This document shows positions 11,214 to 22,750 of a stretch of 64,000 bases of DNA, piece by piece; within the stretch, counting starts at the first letter, position 1; each line of letters starts with the position of its first letter. The DNA is from Apodospora peruviana (Eukaryota > Ascomycota > Sordariomycetes > Sordariales > Lasiosphaeriaceae), in assembly GCA_033439685.1 (NCBI GenBank), contig JAUEDM010000006.1:558001-622000 (forward strand), in the 5' to 3' direction. A model generated the notes under the pieces. The model ran no database searches. It saw only the letters and a program-made list of their open reading frames with translations, and was not told the DNA's origin. The translations under genes and the position numbers were made by a program.

Positions 11214-12513
11214 ATGCGTCGTTCTAGTAGCGTCACGATCTTTATGGCTACTGTCGCTCTCCTCGACCACGTCCCCGCCGTTACTGCCGGAGCACAATGC
11301 TACGGGGTGAGCGGCCAGAAGAGCGCCGGTGCGCCATGTAACAGCGACGCAACCGGCACCGGGACATCGCACTCGGCGTGCTGTGATGAGAGCAAGCAGG
11401 AGGCATGTCTCTCCACCGGCCTCTGCTACGCCACGCAGAGAGGGGATAACAGCACATTCTGGGCAGAGGGATGCACAGATCCGACGGGGCGCGATCCAGC
11501 GTGTCCGTCTTACTGTGGAGCGTCAAGCCAGTTCATCTCCAGTGAGCCCATTCCCTCCCTTTTAACTCCCCCGTTACCCGGAGTGCTGATAGTTATTTCT
11601 TCGCCACCACGAAGTGCCCCTCCAGCCATCATATACCATGCAGTTCTGCGGAGACGCGCGCTGGTGCTGCTGCTTCGACAACTTCGGCAAGGCCTGCGAC
11701 AAGATGGAATGCTGCTTGCGCAACTTTACTCTGTCACAAGGTTTCGGCATGGTACTCCACCAGTTCGACAACGCGGCCACCGTCAGCTCCAGTAGCAACA
11801 AGAACGATAACGATAGTTCCAATTGCCAATACTCAGGTTCGTCAGGGCGAGGCAACAACAACGACTGCAACGACTCGTCCAACAGCGGCTGGGACGGTAA
11901 CAACGGGCGAGAGCGCGGCATCCGCATGATCCCCATCGTCGTGGCCGGCATTGTGGGGTCACTTCTTCTGGCCACCATCGTCGCCTTCATTTTCTCTTGC
12001 ACGCAGAACCGGCGCCTCAGGCGGCAGGTCGAGACTCTTCAATCTCTAAACGCCAACCTACAAACAAAGACTTTCAGCACGATATCGGCGCGGCCGAGCG
12101 TCCACTCGATTCATGAGCCGCTCAACACGTTCTATTCTTCATCCCAGCAGCAGCACCAGGAGGACGCAACGTCCTCGCCAGACTCGTATCACGCGAGGAC
12201 GGGTTCGGTATATCATCACAATAGCCATTATACTAATTCACAGGGGATGTTGTTACATGAGCCCCCGACGCCGTCGAGCGCAATCGGACCGCCTCCAGGG
12301 TACGGGTTCCCGGGGAGCAGAAGGCCTTCTCTCCCACGTAACGCGGCAATAGCTGCTAGCGATGCGAGTTTGGAACTGCATGCCGGACCGCCGCATCAGC
12401 ATCAGCATCAGCATCAGCATCAGCATCAGAACCATGATCCTATGCCAGCGATACCGCTGGGTATGAGAGCCACGCCGATTTCTGAGTTGCCGACTGAGAA
12501 GGATCAACGGTGA
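11214..12513 (+). CDS. Cys-rich single-pass membrane protein
   Basis: Exons 11214..11541 and 11615..12513 (73-nt intron, split Met codon A|TG) give 408 residues. The N-terminus is a signal peptide ending near VTAGAQC. The ectodomain (about residues 26-170) has many paired cysteines (SACCDESKQEACLS, WCCCFDNFGKACDKMECC) in the pattern common in secreted and surface proteins of Pezizomycotina. An Asn/Ser-rich stalk follows, then one transmembrane helix (MIPIVVAGIVGSLLLATIVA) and a stop-transfer TQNRRLRRQ. The cytosolic tail of about 180 residues is Ser/Pro/His/Gln-rich with an (HQ)n run. Topology is type I. The layout recalls Mid2/Wsc-like surface sensors, but no known signalling motif is seen, so function is unassigned. 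Confidence 0.8.
12394..12429 (+). repeat. (CATCAG)6 coding microsatellite
   Basis: Six tandem CATCAG hexamers encode alternating His-Gln in the cytosolic tail of the membrane protein. A 6-nt unit keeps frame on expansion or contraction, so length variation between strains would be tolerated. Confidence 0.9.
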
Positions 12514-13587
12514 TGGATTAATGAAGACCGGGATCATATCACGAAGGATTTGGTGTGGCTCAACAGTGAGCATCGTCATTCGGTGGGCCAGCAGTCCTGC
12601 GAACTCCCACACCAAACTCAGAAGACGGGTCAATTTGTACTAATGTTACATTGTGGGAGCTGCACCGCTCAGTGAGGGAAATCGGTTTCAACTTTTTTTT
12701 CAGGTTTTACTCTACTTTTTGGAGTTTTTGGGTGGTGGTACAGGCGTACAGGCGTTGTCCCGCAACTGCACTGTACTGCAGGGGCGGCAGAGGATGGTGA
12801 CGAGACGGGTTTCAGATCATGTATATTCGGGAATGCTATATGACGAACTTGAATTGTTCGGGACTCGCATCATAATATGCAGGACGCACAGCACGGACGA
12901 CAAAAGTAAGTACCGAGGGACGGTTTCTCAGTTGTCCTTGGTCTGTCGACGGTCAGGCTTTTGTTTCCTTTTGGCTAAATTTTCCCGTCTGGCCGGCCGA
13001 TATATATTGTTGGTTCATTGGTATATTATCATGTTAAGTTACTAACAACATCTTGGATATATACCTGCCTGTTATGGGGTTGAGCTTTTATTTACCTTTA
13101 TTGTCTACAAGGGAATTGAGTTTCCAGCAATTGCATGTTGAAGTACCTACCTTGATTCTTCAGGCGAGGTATTCGATTTACATCCAGTTGTTTTTTATTA
13201 TGACAGGGAGATCGTGTATTACAGTAGAGGCCTTTTACAGTATTGTCATAAGAATATCGTTGGCAATTTAGGCTTGCGGTGACATGGGGATAAGGCTTTG
13301 CCTCTTTGCAACAGCCGCACGGTGGTTTTTCTAGATAGAGCTCGCTGTTCGAGACGGTAGATAAAGGTGACCATTTCTTTTACGCCCTGTATTGAGTGAT
13401 GACCGAACACTCTCACCTGTTATATAGGCGGGACAGAGGCGGAGAAAGCAGGAAAGCTTTGGAAGGAGTCTTCCAACGGCGGACAATTATGTACCTAAGC
13501 CCTAGCATAGGACGTCTGGACACGTCAAGTGCGTAGGGCTTCGCCCACAGGACGTTAAATGAAAACAACGATTACAAATATCATCTG
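12514..13587. other. Convergent 3' intergenic, A+T-rich
   Basis: Lies between two convergent genes. The stretch from about 12660 to 13290 is rich in TTT and TAT runs. No gene, tRNA or clear repeat is visible. Confidence 0.5.
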
Positions 13588-15727
13588 TTATACTAAAAAG
13601 TCCCGACACCTTTGCAACGGCTCAACCACACACCTCAACATGTCCTGCCGCCACCGGTCCGGCCGTATCCCGCCCAGACACCACGATACCGCCTCAAAGT
13701 ACTCCCTCCCGGCCTCTTCCTCAACATCGTACTGCCAGTCACGCGCAGCGACAACGTCAAAAACGGCCTTTTCCTCCTCCGTACGACCGGGGGGCAGCGT
13801 CTTACGATATGGCTGGTCCTCGAGCGCTTTCCCGAAACACAGTTCCAATAACACAATGCCCAGCTGGTCAAGACTCTTCGCCAGTGACGGGGCTGCTGCT
13901 GTTTGATTATTGGGATTTAGTTGTAAGAATGATTCCCTCCTCAGGTACGGTTGGTGAGGATCTGAAGTATTAGACAACGTGGACGTAATGAAGATGATAT
14001 CGGTCTTTTTCCAGGAGACTGGTAGCCAAGGGGTGTCGAGGAGCTGGAGGAAGGAGGAGGCGAGGGTAAGAGCGAGGATGTAGCGTTGTTTGCGTGTTGG
14101 AGGTGGGATCGATGCGTTGCCTCCTCCGCGCATAATTTGGTCGAGGGTTATAGTTGACAGCATGTTGGTCTCGTGGCGTGCGAGTGTGTGGACATAGTAT
14201 TTGCAGTCTGATGAGGATGTCTCATCTGGTGTTGCGGTGAGGTAGCCGCAGCATGATGGTTGATGAGTTTGCTGCTGTTGTTGTTGCTGATGAAGGGTGA
14301 TGCAGAGGGAGTGGATTGGTTGCCTGTCGAAGGGCAATGGTTGTGGTGGTGTTGAGGAACAGGATGCAACTGCCACGCTCCCGAGCGTAATTGAGGACTT
14401 GGAGCTGTATTGGTCCGTCAGTCTGGGCCGTGGCAATGGATATTGTACACCTCTGCCAGTATTAAAGCTTGGTGTAGTGTAGCCGTTTCTAGTCGTCTGA
14501 CAAGTTTTGAAATATGCGGTTGAGCACAATAAAGATCAGGTGACGTATCAGAAATACACGGTGTTTTCTTGTCAGGTCAAGCCTTAAAGACTATTCGGAC
14601 CAAGCTTTGAATTCCAGAAGAGGTGCAGAGATTGGGCTGGTAGAGAATCTGAGTCTTACATGGTGGCAGTACGAGTTCGCATCCCGGGTCCGGTTGCTGT
14701 TTTCGAATTGCTCTTGACTCGCATAGCAGACTTCAAGTGGATGGCGACATTTTGTCGGTGTGCCGGTTGGTGGATTGGCATGCTATTGGGACTACTGGCC
14801 TGAGCCGTCGGGCCATTTTTGATTCCGTCATTCTCAGAGATTTTCGTATGTTGGATCTGCCAGCCAGATGATCCGCTAATAAACATAACATCGAACTCGG
14901 CTGTTCTGTCTGTCCGGTGCTGAAGAAGCAGCTTCGCCCAGTGTTGGTCTCGGCAAGAGCAGTTCCACGCCGAGGCGAGCGCACCAAAGAGCCTGGATGC
15001 ATGTTTCCAGAAACTGCAAAGCGCCGCGTCGATGGAGGTCTTGTACTGGACCGCTGTGCGTTGCTTTTTCAGTTGCGCGTCTCGGTCGCTGGTGCTGAGC
15101 AGTTTCTCGAGCTTGTCGTTGTACTCCTGAAGCTGGACGAGGAGCTCTGTTCGATTGGCCTCGCCGTTGCTGAATTTGACCTTATACAGCTGGAATTCCA
15201 TCCCTGCTTTGGTCACTGCGCTTCGCAGCTTAGTCTTCATTACTGGTGTTTTCTGTGGTCCTATGTGAGATGACAAGGTTCGGTTGTTCAAATTGGGTTT
15301 TTTTGTGAGAACTCACGGGACTGTTGAGCTGATCTTGCACCGGATTAGAGTCCATGGATAGCTCCTTATTGAGCTTTGCCATTGTTTCCTCCATGCCCTT
15401 GATGTACCCGATATAAAGGTCGTATGTGGCTCCCAGGCGATCCCTGAGCAGCAGCTCAATTGCCGGCTCCTTCCAGCTTTCGCCGCCAGGATCTGAAAGC
15501 AGCTTATTCATCTTATTGTCGTCGACCAGCAGAGGGAGGATGAGCTGGCGGACGTGACTGCTGAGCGTCACGCTTTGAAACTCGACGTCATTGCGGCACT
15601 TGGCGTATTCCAGCCTGATCTTGTACCAAAGGCCGGCTCTCCTGGCCATCTCGCGATAGTTGTCAAGGAGGTGGAGGGCAATAGGGAAGGCGCCCAAGAC
15701 GACTCCTGCGATTTCGAAGCCAGACAT
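13588..15727 (-). CDS. DUF7580-type pseudokinase-like protein
   Basis: The start at 15727 gives MSGFEIAGVVLGAFPIAL, the N-terminal signature of a large Pezizomycotina family whose C-terminus (DUF7580) resembles a protein-kinase C-lobe. Exon 1 runs to about 15317 (donor GTGAGT). A second exon covers about 15240-14660 and includes WNCSCRDQHWAKLLL, matching the family's CxC-H strand. The last exon reaches the stop at 13588-13590. It holds a poly-Gln run, CCGYL, then RYILALTLASSFLQLLDTPWL and SLDQLGIVLLELCFGKALED, which corresponds to the kinase helix after the activation segment. It ends in WRQDML...VVEPLQ. No catalytic HRD or DFG is seen, so it is probably catalytically dead. The splice between exons 2 and 3 (about 14660-14480) could not be fixed. 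It is divergent from the multidomain RING gene. A role in non-self response is a hypothesis from family distribution. Confidence 0.78.
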
Positions 15728-16153
15728 GGCATGGGGTTTCAGGTCTGATTGAAGAACATGTTGAAGGTAAAGGACGAAAAGGGAAGAAGTGAAGTTGAAT
15801 ATAGACGAGCACAGCCACCCATAAACCCGAGCGGGGGAGGGCGCACAGGAGGTATAGTCGCGGGCGACCTGCAGCATGAGCTGCATTGAGCAGATGCCTC
15901 TCCAATGATATCCAACCTTGGGCACACGACAGTTCTGCACTTTCAGCCAGGCAGGCTACGCTGTGCTACGCGAGGGAGCGGGGAACTTCGGGACCGAATC
16001 TCTCAAACTCAGACTCCCAACATTGAACTTGATCATCGATATGACCATCCAGCCATATACTTTCTTAACACTCGACCGCAAAATCTCCATACTACGAGCA
16101 TATTGTCCAGCCACGACAAGTGCGAAGTCCAGACTCCAAAAGTGGCAACAACC
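15728..16153. promoter_or_regulatory. Shared divergent promoter region
   Basis: The 426 bp between the two start codons must carry both 5' leaders and promoters. It contains pyrimidine-rich stretches and no convincing coding frame of its own. No operator motif could be assigned with confidence. Confidence 0.5.
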
Positions 16154-19100
16154 ATGGCGAGCATATCTGAACGTTGTCGGGATGCTCGTCAACGAATCGA
16201 GGGTCTGATATCAGCCATAGATGACAACGCACAACCCCAACGGGCAGTTCTGATAGATACATTGGAGCGCTTTATGCTGTGGGCGGGAAATCTTGGGGCG
16301 ATGCGACAGACATCGTCCAGGTTGTCCTTGGATCAACGGTTGGCCGCCGCACCCGAGATTCATGACTTGATTTGCCGGCATCTCGATGATATTTGCGAGG
16401 CGGTTGACGATCGTAAGTGTTCGAATGGACCTTGATTGCGGGTTGACAGTCCTAATTGAAACATGTTCATAGTCTCAAGGCTTCTCCTTGGAGGTGCAGC
16501 TGCCGAATCTGAAGAAGAAGAACGCGCAGTGTCGGATTCGGAATCGGTGGAGCAGGCGACCGAGGAGTCTGAAGAGGAGCCTTTTGACGAAGCGGCCATG
16601 ATTGTGGAAGTTATTGGCGAGTCAATAACTTTGCTCTTCCGCCTGGGAATTCTTGTGAGGAAGGCCAGCCCGACCGATCGATTCAAACGAGCACTCCAGA
16701 TGTCGAGCGCGCCATTCAACGAAAGTTTCGATATCAGTTATGTCACTGAGAAGCATCCCAAGATGAAAGATTCCGGAGCTGGCTGGCTTACCACTCGTCT
16801 CGGGAGGATCATTTCTCAACGAAGACTTTTTATCAAGTATTCGCGGGACCACAAAGTCCGGTTGGCCTTCGATGGGGCCATACCGGACCAGCTAGCCACG
16901 CAGACAGAACGGCAATCGAGCAAGGCGAGCACCTTCCATCTTGAACAGCTCCCGATGTCGGCCCTTGCATCGGCTACCCCCGGCACTCAGATGCAGCAGT
17001 TGGAGGAGGAGGATGTCGATGACGTGATGTCGGTCATGAGCGCATCCACTATGAGCGACAATCTCTCCGTCCTCCGATTACCGTCACTGGCAGACTTGTC
17101 CGTCGACGGAAAACCATTCGAATGCCCGATATGCTTCACCTTGCAGCATTTCCACCGAGAGAAGGCTTGGAGGGTGCACGCATTCCGTGACCTCAAGGCC
17201 TATGTCTGCACCGCCGGCGGACCAGACCAATGCGAATCCGAGTACTTTGGCGACAGAAACACGTGGTTCGAACACGAACTTTACCAACACAGATCACAGT
17301 ATGTCTGTGCTCTATGCCAGGACGATCAGCCGGTATCTCGGGCGGTCTTCAGGTTGCATATGGCCGAATCTCACCAACAGGTTCCTGAACAGCAGGTTGC
17401 AGCGGTTGAGGATCTCTCAAGGCAGACACCCACTCACTTCGATGCAGCGGACTGCCCCTTCTGTGATGACTGGGCTGAGCAGATACGGCAGAGGGCTGAT
17501 ACCAAAGGCAAGAGACCTATGGTTATCCCTGCCGCTGCCAGTCGTGCGAAGTCCGTGACTTTGGTCAGTGCAACGCGCTTCAAGAGACATGTGGCACTGC
17601 ATCAAGAACAGCTTGCTATCTTCGCATTGCCTCGGCACACCGAGGATGGCGATGTTCAAGACAGCGATGAGGCCGGAAGGTCTTTGTCAAGTGGCTCGCT
17701 ATCTACCCTGAGTCAGGCATCGTCTCAATCCGGAGCTCGAATGGAGGCGGCGGGCCTGGACAAGGACACACCGATGATAGGAGAGGAGGAAAGCTCACTC
17801 AGAGAACCACACACCATATCGGGTACCGCCATGAACAACAACCTTGACACCATCGAGTTAGATTTTCACGAACATTTCCTGCCGTTATGTGTGCAGCTAT
17901 CAATAAATCAGGATTTGAGTCCCGAGGACAGCAAGGAGGAGTTCCACTTGCTGTGCATGAAGGTCAGGAGGGAAGTATTCTCGAAACTTTGGCAAGCCAA
18001 CACTGGCGGAAGTAAAGAGTTACGAGCTAGGAAGGAAGCGATTGAACGAGAAGTTCAGGGTGTCCTATTGGGGCTTAGTGAAGCGGTCGCGGAGAAGACG
18101 CACAAGAAGCCGCCGGACCATGAGTGGGCAAACCTGGGTCAATCAACCGTGCACCAAGCAACTCTCCAGGCTAGAAGTCTTATGGAGGCTATGGATATTC
18201 CGCCGACGGTTTTGACCCAACTCTTGGGTCGGGTAGTGCCGCATGATACCAAAACTTGGTCTCAGCTAAGGCAATGGCGGACCGTGACTCCGATCTCAAT
18301 GGAGATACAGACACAGCTGTACAGCATTCAGTTTCGTCAGTTTGGGACAATGTTGGAGCAGCTCCGGCATTCGCCAGCACCCGACCCTGAACCTGAGTTT
18401 CAGCCTGAGCCAAGGCCTTCACCCTTACCGTTCTCGGCAACGGAGACGCAAACGCCGGCGGACCCATCTGCCATACGCACCCTAATTATGCCTGATCATA
18501 TGAGATGGGTGTTCATGGATTCGCAAGGCACAACACTTGGGCCGCTCGATGGATTGGAGATGCACAGGCGGTTCCAGGCCAAGTTGTTCACGCTCGATAC
18601 CCGCGTCAAGCGCCTCGAAGATCCCGACTTTGAGTATCTTAGTCAGCTTTCTCAACGGCTTGGCAACTCGCGCGAGCCCTTCCTTGTTCCTCAGGTGGGA
18701 ATATCCTATGGTCCGCCTCCCCAAACCGGAAGTGCTATGCTGGACCTAAGGAGACTTTCCATCGCCAACACCGACGTCCAGGATCAGAGACCGGAACTAC
18801 TCAAGTGGCTCGGGTCAATTAACGAGGAGGGGAAACGAGGTGACCAGAATGGCGAGCCTGTTCCAAGTGGCACTGCGAACGGCCACAGGCGAGGCACCAG
18901 CCATGAATCAATATCATGGCTGGATCCCATTGACGAATCTGGGGGTTCGAGCGCATCGTCGGTCCATTTGAGATCGTCGTCATTGAGAATAAGAAGGAAG
19001 CACATACGGGCTGCTAGTGGGGATACCGATGCTGAATTCGAAGCGGCATTAGATGATGCCATTGAAGCAGCATATGATGATGGCTTTAAGTCTGAATCCG

Positions 19101-21805
19101 ACTTTCATGACGACAACAGCTCCGAGGACAAGGAGTTGATCCCGGAGGACAACGCGGCTATGAAGGCCACTCCGCTTGATGAGAGGGGGGTCACAGAGGC
19201 ATATGAAAGGGGGAGAATGGAGTTTGACGAACTTGAAGGACCCCATGCCGATGCTCGAAGAGCGGCACTTGGCGCAGAGCCAAAGCAGAATTTGGGGGAT
19301 TTAGCTTCAACATTGGAGCAGCATTTGAGCGGAACGGCGGCAAGATATGAGCGCGCCCAGGAAGTAGACGATGCTGGCAAAGATGACGTGTCCGGGATTA
19401 AGATTAAATTTGAAGAGAGGATGCGAAAGTCCACGAGCAAGCACTCCTTGAGTCTCGAATTCCCATGCAACTACGAGGTATGCTTGCTATCACATATTAC
19501 CTTTATGCGAGGGTCTGCTTTGTCTTACTTACATATCTCAACATTGCTAACGAGGATTACTCCCTCCAGAAAGCTATGGAGGGTATAAAGGCTGTCTTCA
19601 AAGACGGCGAGGACATGGTCAGCCGCAGAATACAACAGGGTCGATTCTTCCTCATTGATTCGGAAAATGCCGCCATCACGGACCAAACCAAGTGGGACTT
19701 CAAAATGACGAAACCAGGAACTGAACTGACGTTGAGAAGCTGGATCAGAATCAGTGAGAGCTCCGAGGAGACTACGTCTGGTGTCTTCTTGGACTTCAAC
19801 AATTGCACCTATCAGGTATGTGTTATGTTGTTCCGTATCTGAAAAACTAAGCATAGGCGTTGTGTGAGACTTGCTAACGTATTTATGACAATACCCCTCA
19901 GAGTTTAATCTCAATGATAAAGGCTAGGTTTACACACAGAAACCATGATTTCCAAGGTCGATTTCAGCGCGGATTTTATGATCTGGTAACCCCGGACCGC
20001 ACAGTCATTACTGAACACAACTGGGACGAGGTTGTCACGCCCGGCTGTGATATCACAATAGAATTATGGTCGGACGGAATGATAGCAGCTGCCGAGAAGC
20101 AAGCGGGCGAGATTAACACTGCCACTAGTATCAGCGATGCAAAGTCTAACAGGGGTGGATCCTCGATCACCAACTACTATTACGTGTGGTTCTGTGTAAG
20201 CACAGTGTAGATTGTTCGAGACTCAATATAACTAACTAATATTTTTCTTCTAGTGCCAATGCAACGACGGACCGATCAGCTACAGCGCGTCCCCGACCTG
20301 TTTCAACCCCAGCTGTGCAGCATTTCGGGCCAATTACGCCCACGATCGGTGCCGCGGGTGCAGAGTCAAGAAGCACCGACAACCTGCTCATCGACAAGCT
20401 GAACCTCAACCTAGCAATAAGGAGAACAATAGGAATGAGCGTACGACTCTGATCACGGGCAGCCAGCCGTTACCATCTCCTCTTAACGCGGGTTTCAACC
20501 ACTCGGCCACCGGGCCGCCGGAGGACGATTTTATATTCTTCAAGTACCGAGAGGACGAAAGGTACTTACAACGCTTCCCGGCACATTCAATCAGCGGAGG
20601 AAAATTACTCGTGCGGGATGTGTTAGAGCGTGCGATTGTTATGCTATTCGAGGCGCGGAACCGCAACCGAATGCGGCTCTTCTTTGACGGCCGTCCGCTA
20701 ACTCGCCTTGATGTGCCATTGCGAGAGTACGGAGTTGAAAACGAAAGCGAGTTGATGATTGTTATTGGCGATTTGGTCGCTGCTGATGCTGTCAATAGCC
20801 AAGAGGTCATCGGCGGCGACGATGACCCTGAGCCGGCGGCCGGTGCCTCGACACAGCAGCACACCGTGCTAGATCCCCACGAACCAAGAAAGTGTGCATT
20901 TTGCTTAGACGCCGTCGAAGAGACGCAGGCGGCTACCTTTGACTGCGGTCATTTGGCTCATAGACGTTGCTACGATCGCTGGTATGCCGGCGAGGACGAC
21001 GCGCAGCTCTGCAGGGTATGCTTACTGCCTCTCCCGTACCGTGCTGGCAGCGCTCGGGAGGTTCCAACTGCAGACAGCCCGGAAAAAGGAGAGGAGAATA
21101 TGGTGGGTGGTCTGTATTCCGAAGCTTCATCGTATGCCTCATCGTACGCTGGGTCGTTAGACGACCTAGCTCCCGAAGAACAAGAGCCGTATGTGTACGA
21201 TGAGAATTTTGTCTACGGCAGCAGCAGCAGGAATAGCAAGAAGCAGGAGATGCTCCCCTACGAGATCAGCACGGAAGAGCTACGGAGTAATGCGGATGAC
21301 CCCCGCGTCAGGCGCGTACGAGGGATGTTTGGGAGAGTATTTGGCAACATACCGGGAAAAGGAGAGGAAAATGTGGTGAGTGACCTGCCGTCAGACGGCT
21401 CAGCTACGGGGGAACAGAACGTAAACGACAAACCCGGCGACGAACACGGCGGAGAGACTTCTACTCAAATTCGCCCGGTACAGCCTGATAGTGAGACAAG
21501 GAGCAAGAGCGTTGCCGATGGACGAGCGTTTAAGATAGACGGTCTCATACACGGGAGACCGATTATCCATATGGGTCAGCGGACTTCCCTCTTGGTTCAT
21601 ACTAGTCATTTGCTAACTTATTATGTGGGAAACAGCTCGGGCATTGTATATGTATCAAGCCTCAATTCCCGAGGAGCTTGGGTTCTCCAAGGGCGACATG
21701 CTTGCGGTCCTGCGACATCAGGATGACGGATGGTGGGAGGCGACAATCGAAGGCGGAAACGGGCAAGTCGGGCTAGTTCCTAGCAACTACCTGCAGCCGT
21801 GTTAG
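16154..21805 (+). CDS. Composite C2H2-GYF-ubiquitin-like-RING-SH3 protein
   Basis: Six exons (16154..16412, 16473..19477, 19570..19815, 19902..20195, 20254..21574, 21636..21805) join in phase into 1,764 codons plus stop. The helical N-terminus (WAGNLGA, SLDQRL) matches fungal AcuF-type C2H2 proteins. An acidic stretch follows, then C2H2-like fingers at about 302-476 (ECPIC, YVCALC, DCPFC, FKRHVALHQEQL). A BAG-like helical region lies at about 560-626 and a GYF-like domain at about 764-825 (RWVFMDSQGTTLGPLDGLEM). Two tandem fungal ubiquitin-like (ULD-type) domains each start an exon at about 1089 and 1171. A Cys cluster follows (FCCQCNDG, HDRCRGC, about 1268-1310), then a ubiquitin-like domain at about 1356-1442 (RLFFDGRPLTRLDVPLREYG). 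RING-H2 at about 1482-1528 fits C-x2-C-x13-C-x-H-x2-H-x2-C-x13-C-x2-C. An SH3 domain lies at about 1709-1764 (ALYMYQ, DDGWWEA, VPSNYL). Likely a cytosolic or nuclear scaffold-type E3 ligase; substrates unknown. Two adjacent genes is the alternative, but no internal stop requires it. Confidence 0.82.
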
Positions 21806-22750
21806 GAAGTATGCCGAGTTCAGGTGCCCGCAGGGTTGACCTGGCCCTCCAGAGTATGGATGTGGGTTGGCACCGACGAGAAGCACGGTCATCTTCACGG
21901 AGCTGGCAAGCCGGAGACGGGTCCGGAGACACCTGATGTGCCCCGGCTTCCAACATGTCGGAGGTGTCCCTCAACGCTATGGGCCGGGTTAAAAACAAGA
22001 TTCCGACGCCGACGCCGATGCCATCAGGCTTTCTCTTCCTATAAAGGCAAACCACAACTCTAGTGATCCGAGGGTGTTAATGCTGATGGGAGTTGAGGGT
22101 CGGACTTGAAAACCACGTGGCAATATCCAGCTCAAGACTGCCTGATTACCAGACTGCTGGAATCCTACAATCCTTATGGAAGAAGGAAGGACCCGAGCTG
22201 CCAAATATGCTTGAGGCGGTGGTCTAACTATCCTACAGCAAGAGGATATTCGCAATGTTTCAGTTGGTACGACTCCGTACCTATCGTAAAGCCTCACTTC
22301 ATATCCTATCAATCACATGAACTGGCCATCTTGTCTATCTGTCTGCTTGATTTGTTTATCGACGTGAAGTATCCCACCCGAACTAACTCGCTCTATCTAC
22401 CCGGAACCTAGCAAACCTGCCAACGTAGGTACCTAGCGACCCAATAAACTGCCAGTACTAACCACCAAATCACAGACCATATACATGTCCTGTTCCTATG
22501 CCATGTTTATTAAAGACGGAGGAAGAAGAGAAGAAACCCGTATGCATCCCAACAACAGAACCCCAATATAGAAAGAAACGGCCAAAATGACAAAGGAAAC
22601 AAATCACATCCCCATCGTTGCGCTTTCCTCCCTCTCTCCCTTCCTCCTCCTTTCATCATCTGTTGACAGACATGATATCTCTCTCCGTGATAAACGCTGG
22701 GCCATCAATCAGACATAACCGTACCGTACCGTAATATCCTTAGGTACTAA
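21806..22750. other. Convergent 3' intergenic
   Basis: Lies between the stop of the multidomain gene and the stop of UFD2. It contains only short frames and 3' UTR-like, A- and C-rich sequence before 22751. Confidence 0.55.
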
